This document shows, in pieces, positions 51,095 to 60,002 of a DNA stretch of 64,000 bases. The notes below the pieces were generated by a model. It was not told where the DNA came from and made no database searches. It worked only from the letters and a program-made list of their open reading frames with translations. Numbering within the stretch: position 1 is the first letter of the stretch; each line of letters starts with the position of its first letter. This DNA comes from an uncultured Clostridia bacterium. Its GTDB lineage: Bacteria > Bacillota > Clostridia > Christensenellales > Borkfalkiaceae. A program made the translations under genes and the position numbers. Location: positions 37,083 to 101,082 of the forward strand of contig CANQQY010000002.1 in NCBI GenBank assembly GCA_947626105.1. The letters are read 5' to 3'.

Positions 51095-51682
51095 TCAGCC
51101 GATCAAGCTGTTGATCCATTCTTCCACTTCGCTCTTTGAAGCGGAAGAAGAAAACCGCTCGCCCGAAAGCCAATTTGCGCCGCCTGCAAGCGCGTGCAGA
51201 TTCTCCGCACTCGAACCGATCTTACTCGAACCCGACGTGCAGAACGGAACGATCGTCTTGCCCGAAAAATCGTAACTTTCGAGGAAAGTATAGATGATTT
51301 TGGGTGCCTTGCCGAACCATATCGGATAACCGAGGTAGACAACGTCAAAGCTACCCATGTCCGCGATCTCCCCTTCAATTTGAGGGCGGGCGGAAGAATC
51401 CTCGTCCTCGGCGGAGGTGCGCGATGAATCGCTGTTATAATTCAGGTCGGCAGCGGTATAGGGCACTGCGGGCACAATTTCATAGAGCTCCCCGCCCGTG
51501 ACCTCCGCGATCTTCTCCGCGACCCCCTTCGTTGTTCCCGTCGCCGAGAAGTATGCGACAAGGATCTTTGACGGATCGGTAGGTTCGAGTTTTCCCTCGT
51601 CGTCATTTCCGCACGCGGCAAGCGGGAACAGAAAACAACATAAAAGCGCGATCAAAAGTGACATCCATTTGATTCTTTTCAT
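51095..51682 (-). CDS. Flavodoxin-like lipoprotein
   Basis: 195 residues. Lipoprotein signal with lipobox LAAC (Cys about 24), then a flavodoxin_4-type domain: AYFSATGTTKGVAEKI (FMN phosphate loop), LGYPIWFGKAPKI and FCTSGSSKIG. A flavodoxin exported and tethered outside the membrane points to extracytoplasmic electron transfer. It is a paralogue of the C-terminal half of the product of 47609-48955. Confidence 0.9.
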   Translation of the reverse strand: MKRIKWMSLLIALLCCFLFPLAACGNDDEGKLEPTDPSKILVAYFSATGTTKGVAEKIAEVTGGELYEIVPAVPYTAADLNYNSDSSRTSAEDEDSSARPQIEGEIADMGSFDVVYLGYPIWFGKAPKIIYTFLESYDFSGKTIVPFCTSGSSKIGSSAENLHALAGGANWLSGERFSSSASKSEVEEWINSLIG

Positions 51683-51686
51683 TTTA

Positions 51687-51986
51687 TTATCCCTGATTTA
51701 TTTCGCTGAATTTTTGCACTCTCATTTTGAGGCGGTATTTCTCGCGGAGCGTAGCAATTTCGGACATCATCGGGCTTTTATGGTGGAAGCCGAGGGCTTG
51801 ATCATTTTCCCAGGCGTCGATTAAAAGCACCGTTTCGGGGTCGTCCAAAGGCAAAAAATATTCATAGCGGAGATTGCCCTTTTCGGCGCGGATCTGATCG
51901 ACGAGTCCGCTTTTTGTCATTTCCTCGGCAAACTTCCTTGCATTGCCGCCCTCTCCCGTGTAATAGATGTTGACCGTCAATGCCAT
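51687..51986 (-). CDS. Antibiotic biosynthesis monooxygenase-domain protein
   Basis: 99 residues, a single ABM dimeric ferredoxin-like domain with LRYEYFLPLDDPETVLLIDA and WENDQALGFHHKSP. Relatives include the quinol monooxygenase YgiN. GGGGGTGAAGT precedes the ATG. It lies between two flavoprotein genes with 3-4 bp gaps. Confidence 0.88.
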   Translation of the reverse strand: MALTVNIYYTGEGGNARKFAEEMTKSGLVDQIRAEKGNLRYEYFLPLDDPETVLLIDAWENDQALGFHHKSPMMSEIATLREKYRLKMRVQKFSEINQG

Positions 51987-51989
51987 ACT

Positions 51990-52550
51990 TCACCCCCGCA
52001 GGCTCTTGCCGAATTCATAGGCCTGAGCCATATAGCGGGAGCGAGCCGTCATGTCGGGCGTCCCGCAGCCCCGCCCGAGGATCATTCCCATGTCTTTGAA
52101 GTTGAGATAGCGGACAAGCGTTTTATAGTGCGCTTCCAATGCTTCAAACGTCCAGCTGTCCGCGTTCCACGCGACGGAGATGAGCGCCGATTTCATGCGT
52201 TTTCTTTGAATTTCACCGTTGAACGCGCAGAAGCGGTCGATGACCGTTTTGAGCTGTGCGGACATTCCGTAGTAGTAGAGCGGCGTGACGAACACCACCA
52301 TATCCGCGCCGAGAATTTCCGCTTTGATCCCGCGCATTGCGCCGCTCTCCGACCCCATATCGTCCTTTTGCGCGCACGGACCGCCGTAGCCGCACCGAAC
52401 GCACCCCGTGCAGGGGCGTACATTTGCCCGCGCCGCGTCGATGACGGAAACGGGATGCCCCGCTTCCTGTGCGCCTCTCATAAACTGCTCGGCAAGCAGA
52501 TTGGATGAGCCGTGCTTTTGCGGGCTGCCCGTGAGGATCACGATCTTCAT
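51990..52550 (-). CDS. NADPH-dependent FMN reductase/flavodoxin-like protein
   Basis: 186 residues: LTGSPQKHGSSNLLAEQF FMN loop, a CTGCVRCGYGGPC cysteine-rich stretch and TPLYYYGMSAQLKTVIDRF. It matches iron-sulfur-flavoprotein-like reductases of Clostridia. The ATG at 52550 overlaps the preceding gene by 4 bp. Confidence 0.88.
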   Translation of the reverse strand: MKIVILTGSPQKHGSSNLLAEQFMRGAQEAGHPVSVIDAARANVRPCTGCVRCGYGGPCAQKDDMGSESGAMRGIKAEILGADMVVFVTPLYYYGMSAQLKTVIDRFCAFNGEIQRKRMKSALISVAWNADSWTFEALEAHYKTLVRYLNFKDMGMILGRGCGTPDMTARSRYMAQAYEFGKSLRG

Positions 52551-53026
52551 AACTTCAAACTCTCCACCCAGGATTTGAGCGAGTTTTCGCTTGCGCCGTT
52601 TATGAGTTTTCCGCCTTTCCAAATCGCGTTCGGAGCGCAAGGGCGAAGTGCGCTCTCCGTTCTTCCGAGGCCGCTGCCGCCGCTCGTCGCAAAGAGGACG
52701 ATCTGTTTGCCCGAAAAATCATAACTTTCGAGGAAGGTCTTGATGATCGTCGGCGCGGTGTACCACCAGATGGGAAAGCCGAGGAAAACAGCATCGCAGA
52801 CGGAAACAGGGGCGCCCATGTCCGCAAGCTCCGGGCGGGAAGCGGGGTCTGTCATCTCCAATGTGGAGCGGCTCCGCTTGTTCGTCCAGTCGAGGTCGGC
52901 TGCCGTATAGGGTTCCTTCGGTTTGATCTCGTAAAGGTCTGCATTCGCCGCTTTTGCAAGAAGGCTCGCCGCCTTCTTCGTCGTTCCGCTTGCCGAAAAG
53001 TACGCTACCAAAACTTTTTTCATCAT
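52547..53026 (-). CDS. Cytosolic flavodoxin
   Basis: 159 residues: VAYFSASGTTKKAASLLA, LGFPIWWYTAPTIIKTFLES and FATSGGSG. It has no signal peptide, so it is the cytosolic counterpart of the exported flavodoxins of this operon. AAAGGAG precedes the two adjacent ATGs, and the gene overlaps the marR stop by 4 bp. Confidence 0.9.
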   Translation of the reverse strand: MMKKVLVAYFSASGTTKKAASLLAKAANADLYEIKPKEPYTAADLDWTNKRSRSTLEMTDPASRPELADMGAPVSVCDAVFLGFPIWWYTAPTIIKTFLESYDFSGKQIVLFATSGGSGLGRTESALRPCAPNAIWKGGKLINGASENSLKSWVESLKL

Positions 53027-53463
53027 TTATCTCCTTTTGCGGCGATCTTCTGCATTTTCGCCGCCAAATTTTGCAATGTTGAAAGCAATTCCTCGGGGTT
53101 TTCAAGCTCCGAATAAATTTCCTTTTCCCTTTGATAGAGGTCGGAGAGGATCCCGTCCGCATACTCCTTTCCGCTTTGGGTGAGCGCAACGAGCAATTCC
53201 CGCCGCTCCCCCTTGATTTGGGAGAGCGCGATAAAGCTTTTGCTTTCCAGATCCTTGATGATCGTGTTTGCCGTGCTCCGCGGGATCGCCCAATCGTCGC
53301 ATATCTGCTTTTGGCTGTGCCGCTCTCCGTCGTTTAAGGCGTACAGGATCCAAAGAAGGTTGGGGGAACCCACGCGGCAGATTTTTCCGTATTCATCATA
53401 CACGCCGTCGATTTGGTACACGAGTTTCCCGAGTTTGTAAAAAAAGATACGTTCGTCCATCAT
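53023..53463 (-). CDS. MarR family transcriptional regulator
   Basis: 146 residues, winged helix with QKQICDDWAIPRSTANTIIK recognition region and the wing IKGERRELLVALTQSG. It is the first gene of the nine-gene redox operon and probably its repressor; MarR proteins often respond to phenolics or oxidants, which fits a flavodoxin and reductase cluster. Dyads near its promoter are likely binding sites. Confidence 0.9.
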   Translation of the reverse strand: MMDERIFFYKLGKLVYQIDGVYDEYGKICRVGSPNLLWILYALNDGERHSQKQICDDWAIPRSTANTIIKDLESKSFIALSQIKGERRELLVALTQSGKEYADGILSDLYQREKEIYSELENPEELLSTLQNLAAKMQKIAAKGDK

Positions 53464-53473
53464 TATGCCTCAA

Positions 53474-53522
53474 AAATTCTATTTCGAATTTTAATTATAA
53501 TCCGACTTCGGATTTCTGTCAA
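53474..53522 (-). promoter_or_regulatory. Promoter and MarR-type operators of the redox operon
   Basis: Minus-strand TTGACA (53522-53517), 17-bp spacer, TATAAT (53499-53494). A dyad ATCCGA-ag-TCGGAT (53513-53500) fills the spacer and a second dyad AAATTC-gaaata-GAATTT (53491-53474) lies at the transcription start. Confidence 0.75.
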
Positions 53523-53569
53523 GCGTTTTGAGGAAATTTTTTTCGAAAATGAATGTGAGACGGCGCGGG

Positions 53570-53745
53570 GCAGGATAACGCAGTTGTCCTCTCGCTACCC
53601 CCGACTACAACCCCCACCTGACGCGCTTCGCGCGCCACCCGCCCCCTTCAAAGGGGGCAGGTCACCCTCGCTATCCCATCCGTCTTTGCTAACGCAAAAC
53701 ACACTCCCCCCCGTAGGGGGTAGGGCTTGGCGTCGTTGCGGCGTT
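53570..53745. repeat. Intergenic repeats, family B
   Basis: ACCTGACGCGCTTCGCGCGC, CCGCCCCCTTCAAAGGGGGC and CCCCCGTAGGGGGTAGGG, with CATCCGTCTTTGCTAACGCA. These match the blocks at 18.1 and 25.2-25.4 kb. No gene is seen between 53464 and 53801. Confidence 0.8.
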
Positions 53746-53778
53746 AAAAAACAGCGGGAGACGAACCCTCGCTGTTTC
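53745..53778 (-). terminator. Terminator of clpC
   Basis: ACAGCGAGGG-ttcgtct-CCCGCTGT followed by TTTTTTAA on the minus strand, about 25 bases after the clpC stop. Confidence 0.8.
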
Positions 53779-53801
53779 CATGCGCCTCTGCGGGCGCGGT
53801 C

Positions 53802-56246
53802 TTAGTTATAAAAGAAAATCTTTCCGTCCCTCTCGTCCGCGATGACGGTACCGGGACGGAGACGGTCCATGAGGATCTCTTCGGAAAGGCTGTCCTCCAC
53901 GAGCCGCTGAACGGCCCGCTTTAAGGGACGCGCACCGTACTCCTCCGAATACCCCTGTTCTACCAAGAGATCCTTCGCCGCCGCCGTCACACTGAGGCGG
54001 ATCTTCTTTGCTTCGAGCCGCTTTTGGAGCCCCTCCAAAATTTTGTCGCAAATGAGCGCGGCGTTCTCCTTGGTGAGCTTATGAAAGACGATCACGTCGT
54101 CGAGCCGATTCAAAAACTCGGGGCGAAACTGCTTTTTGAGCGCGGCGTCGATGTTCTCCCGCATGGCGTTGTATTCGCTCTGCGCGTCTGTGCTCCCGAA
54201 GCCGAGGGTCGGCTCTTTGACGGCGTGCGCCCCCACGTTGGACGTCAAAATGATGACGGTGTTTCTGAAATTGACCGTCCTGCCCTTGCTGTCGGTGAGC
54301 CGCCCGTCGTCGAGAATCTGCAAGAGAAGGTTGAAAATGTCGGGGTGCGCCTTCTCCACCTCGTCGAAGAGGACGACGGAATAGGGCTTCTTCCTGATTT
54401 TTTCGGTGAGATAGCCGTCGCTGTCGTCATACCCCACATAGCCGGGCGGCGCGCCGATGAGCTTTGTCACCGCCCCCTTTTCCATATATTCGGACATGTC
54501 GAGGCGGACCATGAGCTTTTCGTCCCCGAACATGCTCTCCGCAAGCGCCTTGCAAAGATCTGTTTTCCCGACCCCCGTGGGTCCCACGAAAATGAAGGAG
54601 CCGATGGGGCGGTTGGGATCTTTGAGTCCCGCCCGTGCCCGCCGTATCGCCTTTGCAACGGCGCTGACTGCCTCGTCCTGCCCCACGATCCGACGGTGCA
54701 GTTCCTCTTCGAGGCGTAAAAGCCGCTCGCTCTCTTCTTCGGTGATTTTGACGACGGGAACGCCCGTCCAGCTGCTGACGATCGCGGCGATGTCCTCCTG
54801 CCCGATGCTGACGCGGGTCGTATTGCGCTTTAACTGCCAATCATACTTCATGGCGTCGATTTTTTTGGTGAGGGCGGCGATCTCGGCGGTGAGCCGCTCT
54901 TCCGCGTCCCCCCACTTGCGCGCCTTTTCCCTGTCTACATTGAGACGGACGAGCTTTTCCTCCGCCTCGCGCAGTTCCGCGGGGCCGTGAAAGGCATTGA
55001 GCCTTGCGCGGGAAGCCGCCTCGTCGATGAGGTCGATCGCCTTATCGGGCAGGAATCTGTCCGTGATGTACCGGTCGGAAAGTTTTGCCGCCGCCTCGAT
55101 CGCTTCGTCGGTGATCGCAACATTATGGTGCGCCTCGTATTTATCGCGGAGCCCCCGCAGAATGACGACCGTATCCTCGACGGAGGGCTGTTCCACGGTG
55201 ACGGGGGTGAAGCGGCGCTCCAAAGCGGCGTCCTTTTCGATATACTTGCGGTATTCTTCGAGCGTGGTCGCCCCAATCGTCTGCAACTCGCCGCGGGCGA
55301 GCATGGGCTTTAAGATATTCGAAGCGTCTACGTTGTTGTCGGCAGTTCCCCCCGCGCCGACGATCATATGGATCTCGTCGATGAAGAGGATGATATTTTT
55401 GTCGCTCTGAATTGCGTCTACGACCATCTTTAACCGTTCTTCGAAGTCGCCGCGGTATTTCGTCCCCGCGAGCAGTCCCGTGAGATTGAGCGAAAAGACA
55501 ATTTTACCGCTGAGAAGCTCGGGCACCTCGCCCGAGACGATCGCTTGCGCAAGTCCCTCGACGACGGCGCTCTTCCCGACGCCCGGTTCGCCGACGAGGA
55601 CGGGATTGTTCTTTGTCCTGCGGGAGAGGATCTGGACGACCTTTTCGATCTCCTTCCTTCTGCCGATGACGGGATCGAGCTTCCCCTCGCGCGCCTTTTT
55701 CGTGAGATCGACGCCGTAAGAGAGAAGCCTCGCGTCGATTTCGGGTTCCGCCGCGGGACGGTGATACGTTGTCTCTGCGGGGATCTCCGTCTCGAGGGGC
55801 CGGGACTCATCCTCCGCGCCGATGAACGCCTCCGTCTTTTCGATGAGCGCTTTGAGGTCGATGTGCAGCCGCCGCAGGATCTCCGTCGCCATGCAGTCCT
55901 CGCGGTTGAGCACGGCAAGGAGCAGGTGTTCCGTTCCCGTGACCGCGCCGAAACTTTCGTCCTGCAAGGCAAATTCGCGGGCGAGCGCAAGCATATACTT
56001 GGTGCGCGGCGTAAAGTCGTACGGGATCGCAAGATCATGCTGCAAGACGCGGCGGAAGTGTTCGCGGTACTCCTCGAGCCGCACGCCCGAGGAAGCGAGG
56101 AGCCTTCCCGCCGTACTTTCAGGTACGCGGAGCATGCCGTAGATCAGATGCTCGCTGCCGATGTAATTCGTCTTATATTCCTTTGCGGCGTTGTCTGCCT
56201 CCGAAAGGACCTGCCTAAGATGATCCGAAAAATTCGAAATATCCAA
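53802..56246 (-). CDS. clpC: ClpC-type AAA+ unfoldase
   Basis: 814 residues: Clp_N double repeat (about 1-140), AAA-1 with Walker [10 protein letters not shown], a middle domain with a UVR-like stretch, AAA-2 with Walker [10 protein letters not shown], and a C-terminal small domain. It unfolds proteins for ClpP, using McsB-marked arginines as degrons. The start is taken as TTG at 56246, with GGAG five bases upstream overlapping the mcsB end; no ATG is available. The open frame further upstream is antisense-like reading through mcsB. Last gene of the operon. Confidence 0.93.
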   Translation of the reverse strand: MDISNFSDHLRQVLSEADNAAKEYKTNYIGSEHLIYGMLRVPESTAGRLLASSGVRLEEYREHFRRVLQHDLAIPYDFTPRTKYMLALAREFALQDESFGAVTGTEHLLLAVLNREDCMATEILRRLHIDLKALIEKTEAFIGAEDESRPLETEIPAETTYHRPAAEPEIDARLLSYGVDLTKKAREGKLDPVIGRRKEIEKVVQILSRRTKNNPVLVGEPGVGKSAVVEGLAQAIVSGEVPELLSGKIVFSLNLTGLLAGTKYRGDFEERLKMVVDAIQSDKNIILFIDEIHMIVGAGGTADNNVDASNILKPMLARGELQTIGATTLEEYRKYIEKDAALERRFTPVTVEQPSVEDTVVILRGLRDKYEAHHNVAITDEAIEAAAKLSDRYITDRFLPDKAIDLIDEAASRARLNAFHGPAELREAEEKLVRLNVDREKARKWGDAEERLTAEIAALTKKIDAMKYDWQLKRNTTRVSIGQEDIAAIVSSWTGVPVVKITEEESERLLRLEEELHRRIVGQDEAVSAVAKAIRRARAGLKDPNRPIGSFIFVGPTGVGKTDLCKALAESMFGDEKLMVRLDMSEYMEKGAVTKLIGAPPGYVGYDDSDGYLTEKIRKKPYSVVLFDEVEKAHPDIFNLLLQILDDGRLTDSKGRTVNFRNTVIILTSNVGAHAVKEPTLGFGSTDAQSEYNAMRENIDAALKKQFRPEFLNRLDDVIVFHKLTKENAALICDKILEGLQKRLEAKKIRLSVTAAAKDLLVEQGYSEEYGARPLKRAVQRLVEDSLSEEILMDRLRPGTVIADERDGKIFFYN

Positions 56247-56257
56247 AATATCTCCTT

Positions 56258-57307
56258 TTACGCAAACAATCCGGCGTTGCGGATCGCCTTCTTCGCATAT
56301 TCCGCGCGGTAGACGCTCTGCTCCTGTTCGGAGAGCGGCGCGCCGCTCAACCGCATGATATTCGCGGGGCGCATGGCGACGATGAGATCGTCGAGCATGG
56401 CGATCGTCTCCTCGGGCGGATTTTCGCTCTCGAAATATCCGAGCGCGACGCCGAGCTTGATATCCGCCGCCCGCTTCATGAACTCCTGCATATCGACGGT
56501 ACAGCAATTCGTGAGAACGCCGTAGGCGCGCATCACTCTGTCGCGGAGAGCGATCCCCTCTTCCACTTTCATGCGGTCGCGCTCTTTGAGTTCGAACTCC
56601 ACCATGATACGGACGGCCTTTTCCACGGCGGAGAGGATCTCCCCCTCCGAAAGCCCGAGCGTCACCTCGTTTGAGATCTGGTAGAGATCCCCCTCCGCGC
56701 CGCTCCCTTCCCCCGAAGTGCCGCGCACGGTGAGCCCGAGGCGGTTGAGCTCGGGCGCGATCCCCTTCATGAGCCCCCGCCGCGACACGGCGGGCAGAAA
56801 CAGCATCACGGAGGCGCGCATGCCCGTGCCGAGGTTGGTGGGGCATGCCGTAAGATACCCGAACGTCTTATCGAAGGCGAACGGAATGGATTCCGAGATC
56901 ACGTCGTCGATCCCCGTGATCCGCTCGTACGCCTTTTTCAGGTCATATCCCTTCATGAAATACTGGGCGCGGATATGATCCTCCTCGTTGATCATGACGG
57001 AGATACTCTCGTCGGGGGTGATGAGCGCCGCCGAGATCGCGCTGTGCCGCACGAGGTCGCGGCTGATGAGGTTGCGCTCCACGAGATAGGCCGCCCGCTC
57101 GTCGGTCAGGGTGCCGATGTCGTAGAGGTCGAACTCCTCGAGCGTGTTGAGTTCCGCCGCGATGAGACGGACGATCTCGCTCGCCTGTTCCTTGGCGTGC
57201 GGGCTCTTCAAGAGCCTGTCGGGAAAGGGATAATCGGCAAAGTTCCGCGCGAGGCGGATGCGGGAGGAGACGGCGACGCATTCGTAGGACACGAGCTTTT
57301 CGTTCAT
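56258..57307 (-). CDS. mcsB: Protein arginine kinase McsB
   Basis: 349 residues of the phosphagen kinase fold: SSRIRLARN, NEEDHIR, LTACPTNLGTG with the catalytic cysteine, and RGTSGEGS. It phosphorylates arginines to mark proteins for ClpCP. The ATG overlaps the mcsA stop by 4 bp. Confidence 0.96.
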   Translation of the reverse strand: MNEKLVSYECVAVSSRIRLARNFADYPFPDRLLKSPHAKEQASEIVRLIAAELNTLEEFDLYDIGTLTDERAAYLVERNLISRDLVRHSAISAALITPDESISVMINEEDHIRAQYFMKGYDLKKAYERITGIDDVISESIPFAFDKTFGYLTACPTNLGTGMRASVMLFLPAVSRRGLMKGIAPELNRLGLTVRGTSGEGSGAEGDLYQISNEVTLGLSEGEILSAVEKAVRIMVEFELKERDRMKVEEGIALRDRVMRAYGVLTNCCTVDMQEFMKRAADIKLGVALGYFESENPPEETIAMLDDLIVAMRPANIMRLSGAPLSEQEQSVYRAEYAKKAIRNAGLFA

Positions 57308-57813
57308 GATCTGTCCCCCCCGTTGAGTTCTCTGTTGATGGCGTCGAGGCGGAATTTGAGCGCCTTGACCGCCGTATCGTCCCCCGCGTCCTTTGCGATC
57401 TTCAACCGTTCGCGGAGGGCTTCCTGTTCATAGGCGAGCGCGCGGACTTCGTCGTATTTCTCCTCCGCGCCCTCGCTGGGGGATTTGCCCGCATGGTAGA
57501 GCCTTCCCTGAATGAAGCGCACGGTCGGTGCGAGCTCTTCGCGGAACACGCGATAGCAATCCGCACAGCCGAGGAGCCCCGTGTGGCGGAATTCTTCCAT
57601 CGTCGCGCCGCAGGTCGGACATGCCCGCCGCTTTTCCCCCTCCACGCTGCCGAGAAAGGTCGTGAAAAAGTCGTCCGCACCCTCGCCGTACAGGCTCTTG
57701 TAGCATGCGGGGCAGAGGAACAGCCGCTTTTCGCCTTCCGCCGTCCTCTTCGCATAGACCTGCGCGGGGTTCTTCCCGCAATTCGAACAGAGCATTTCTC
57801 CGCCCCGATCCAT
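57304..57813 (-). CDS. mcsA: McsA, activator of McsB
   Basis: 169 residues with four CxxC pairs: CSNCG, CPACY, CPTCG and CADCY, forming two zinc sites, followed by a coiled UVR-like C-terminus. McsA activates McsB. The ATG at 57813 follows GAGGAGGT, which lies in the last codons of the upstream gene. Confidence 0.92.
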   Translation of the reverse strand: MDRGGEMLCSNCGKNPAQVYAKRTAEGEKRLFLCPACYKSLYGEGADDFFTTFLGSVEGEKRRACPTCGATMEEFRHTGLLGCADCYRVFREELAPTVRFIQGRLYHAGKSPSEGAEEKYDEVRALAYEQEALRERLKIAKDAGDDTAVKALKFRLDAINRELNGGDRS

Positions 57814-57816
57814 CGC

Positions 57817-58041
57817 TCAAACCTCCTCGAACCTGTATTTTTGCGCTACAAAAGGATATTTTTCATGGTCCACTTCGGACATAAACATTCCGAGCGGACG
57901 GATGTAGAGGAGCCTCTCTCCGTAGAGCTGGCGGTAGACGACGTATTTCTCCCCCGTCTCGCTGTGGATAGCGACGTCCTCCACATAGTACTCTTTCCCC
58001 TTAAAATGGCGGTACACGCCGTGGATCTTCAACTCTCGCAT
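57817..58041 (-). CDS. DUF1653 family protein
   Basis: 74 residues: [20 protein letters not shown], then [17 protein letters not shown] and a C-terminal [14 protein letters not shown], the DUF1653 pattern. Function unknown. It occupies the place where ctsR would be expected, directly before mcsA (3-bp gap). Confidence 0.85.
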   Translation of the reverse strand: MRELKIHGVYRHFKGKEYYVEDVAIHSETGEKYVVYRQLYGERLLYIRPLGMFMSEVDHEKYPFVAQKYRFEEV

Positions 58042-58054
58042 CCTTTCCCCCCGT

Positions 58055-59119
58055 TTACGACTGCTCCGCGCACTTTTCGGGGCGGATCTCTTTGAGATAC
58101 TCGAAGGCGCCCGCGATATCGGGCAGATGGTAGGAGCCGTACATACAGCGCACCTCCACGGAGCCCTCCTTCTTGCGGGAAACGCTCTCGATCTCGTCCC
58201 ATTTCAGGAAAATGCGGTCCATGCCGTTCTGATCCCGCCAGAAGAGCCCTTCCTCATAAAATTGCAGAACGCTCTTCGCGCGCAAAAAGCTCGCCGTCGC
58301 GCGGGCGAGGACGAAAATGCCGACGACGGTAAGGATGCTCCCGATTGTCGGCTCCCAAAGGATCGCGAGGGGGATCCCCGCGGCGGCGGCGACGGCCCCG
58401 ATCCCGCCGAGAACCAATGCGCGGCGGCGCTTCTCGGACATGGGTAGGAGATATTTTGCCTTCAACGTAAATTTCCTCTTGCGGGAAGCCCCCTCCTTCT
58501 CGCCGAGAAGGGTGAGATCCCGCAGGGAAAGCGTTTGAAGGAGCCGCTCCTTTCTGTCCGCCTGCACGAGGATCTTTTCCTCGGGCGGGACGGGGTGATT
58601 CTTCTTCGCAAGGTAGCGCGCGGGCATTTCGATCACGACGCACCATTCCCCCTTTTCGCGGGGCGCACGGCGGGAGCAGACCGAAAAAAAGCGCGCCTCG
58701 CCGTACGGGACGCGTACGGAAAGCGCGTTCTCCCCCTCTCCGTGGAGGATGAGTTCGTTTTCGCCGAAGGTCGCAAGCGTTCCCTCTCCCACAAAAAAGC
58801 TGTAAGGGGAATCGCAGCGTTCGAGATAATCGAGCCGTCTGTCGTCGGCGGAATGCAGAAGTTGCGCAAAGAGAAACGCGAGACCGCCGCCAAGCGCCGA
58901 TCCTCCCGCAAAGCCGCCCGTAAGCGCATAGCAGAGGACGCCCGACATGCCGTTTTTGAATTCAAAGACGAGCACAGTGACGATCACGCCGATCAGACTC
59001 AACAGCGCGACCGCGGTAAAGATGTAAAAGAGCACGCTCAAAAAGGTGCACAGGCGTTTGCAGGACGCGGCGACCCTTTGTTGTTGTTCCGCCGACGCGG
59101 GTACGGGGATCTCTTTCAT
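58055..59119 (-). CDS. Membrane protein with a PH-like C-terminal domain
   Basis: 354 residues. Two pairs of membrane helices (about 25-50 and 60-85; 235-255 and 260-280) flank soluble segments. The C-terminal part ([12 protein letters not shown]...[10 protein letters not shown]) resembles a YcxB/PH-like domain found in Clostridial membrane proteins. GAGGTG precedes the ATG. It lies between the XRE-membrane regulator and DUF1653 genes. Function unknown. Confidence 0.65.
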   Translation of the reverse strand: MKEIPVPASAEQQQRVAASCKRLCTFLSVLFYIFTAVALLSLIGVIVTVLVFEFKNGMSGVLCYALTGGFAGGSALGGGLAFLFAQLLHSADDRRLDYLERCDSPYSFFVGEGTLATFGENELILHGEGENALSVRVPYGEARFFSVCSRRAPREKGEWCVVIEMPARYLAKKNHPVPPEEKILVQADRKERLLQTLSLRDLTLLGEKEGASRKRKFTLKAKYLLPMSEKRRRALVLGGIGAVAAAAGIPLAILWEPTIGSILTVVGIFVLARATASFLRAKSVLQFYEEGLFWRDQNGMDRIFLKWDEIESVSRKKEGSVEVRCMYGSYHLPDIAGAFEYLKEIRPEKCAEQS

Positions 59120-59128
59120 TTTTTCACC

Positions 59129-59758
59129 TCAATCTTTCAGACGCGCCTTTTTCCGCCACACGAAATAGATGAGCGCCATAACCTGCAACGGCACGCCGAC
59201 GAGAAAGATGAGCCACATATTCTCGATAATGTTGCAGACGTAGAGCGTAAGATAGATGCAGGCGAGCGTCGTCCAGATCAGCGTTGAGACGGCGACGACC
59301 CGCGTCCACTTCCAATGCCAGATGCTCGAAAACACGGTGACAACGACCGCGCTCGCCGGCACGGCATAGACGAAGGCCAGCCATGCGCCGCTCTGCCACG
59401 TCTGCCCCTTCGCGCTCCATACGACGCCGATGAGCACAAAACATGCCACGGCAATGAGCCAGCATACGCCGCAGGAAAGAAGGGTGATGACGAGACGGCG
59501 GATCTTCCTCTCGCGCTTGGGAACGACGGGCTTTTCCTTATGTTCCCGCACGAGATCGTCCACCGAAACATTGAAAAGTTCGGCAAGACGGATGAGAATG
59601 CGCACGTCGGGCACACCGTTCCCCTGTTCCCACTTGGAGACGGATTTGTCCGAATAGTTGATCTTTTCGGCAAGCTCCATTTGGGTCATGCCGGAAAGTT
59701 TCCTTAGCCTCATGATATTTTTTCCGATGGTGATTGCAAGGACGTCCTGATCTTCCAT
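59129..59758 (-). CDS. XRE-type DNA-binding protein with membrane domain
   Basis: 209 residues. An N-terminal helix-turn-helix (about 10-65; MTQMELAEKINYSDKSVSKW) is fused to four membrane helices (about 90-112, 125-147, 152-172, 180-200). This suggests a membrane-embedded sensor-regulator. It is the first gene of a six-gene operon ending in clpC. The ATG lies 6 nt after TATACT and has no ribosome-binding site (leaderless candidate). Confidence 0.85.
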   Translation of the reverse strand: MEDQDVLAITIGKNIMRLRKLSGMTQMELAEKINYSDKSVSKWEQGNGVPDVRILIRLAELFNVSVDDLVREHKEKPVVPKRERKIRRLVITLLSCGVCWLIAVACFVLIGVVWSAKGQTWQSGAWLAFVYAVPASAVVVTVFSSIWHWKWTRVVAVSTLIWTTLACIYLTLYVCNIIENMWLIFLVGVPLQVMALIYFVWRKKARLKD

Positions 59759-59764
59759 ATTTCA

Positions 59765-59793
59765 AGTATAGCCTAAAACAAAACAAAAGTCAA
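59765..59793 (-). promoter_or_regulatory. Promoter of the XRE-mcsAB-clpC operon (leaderless type)
   Basis: Minus-strand TTGACT (59793-59788), 17-bp spacer, TATACT (59770-59765), then 6 nt to the ATG. No CtsR-type heptad repeat is seen. Confidence 0.8.
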
Positions 59794-59805
59794 CGATTCT
59801 ACTAT

Positions 59806-59843
59806 GGGTAGAGCGGGATTTTATAACTCTACCCGCCTTTTTT
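59806..59843 (+). terminator. Hairpin with T-run
   Basis: GGGTAGAG / CTCTACCC (59806-59813 and 59827-59834) followed by GCCTTTTTT on the plus strand. No plus-strand gene ends here, so its purpose is unclear. Confidence 0.45.
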
Positions 59844-59962
59844 GCGAAATAGAGCGAGTTTCGCGATCAGTAGGTTGCCAATGCGGAAAAAATGCCTTAA
59901 AATGAAGATATCCCAAGGGCGAGGGCGGTCCCAGCCGTCCCCGTCACAACTCTCCAATATTT

Positions 59963-59996
59963 TTATAAAACCCGGGGTTCGCCCCGGGTTTTATAA
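59963..59996. terminator. Perfect bidirectional hairpin
   Basis: TTATAAAACCCGGGG-ttcg-CCCCGGGTTTTATAA, a 15-bp perfect stem with a TTCG loop and U-runs possible on either strand. No gene lies adjacent on the plus strand. Confidence 0.7.
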
Positions 59997-60002
59997 TTGC
60001 CG

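Noticed and set aside
56247..56846. N-terminal extension of the clpC frame
   Set aside because: It reads through mcsB in another frame and gives an Arg-rich sequence with no Clp_N similarity; the TTG at 56246 with a ribosome-binding site gives the family length.
59806..59843. Small RNA gene between the XRE operon and the repeats
   Set aside because: Two good hairpins exist, but no plus-strand promoter could be placed to support a transcript.
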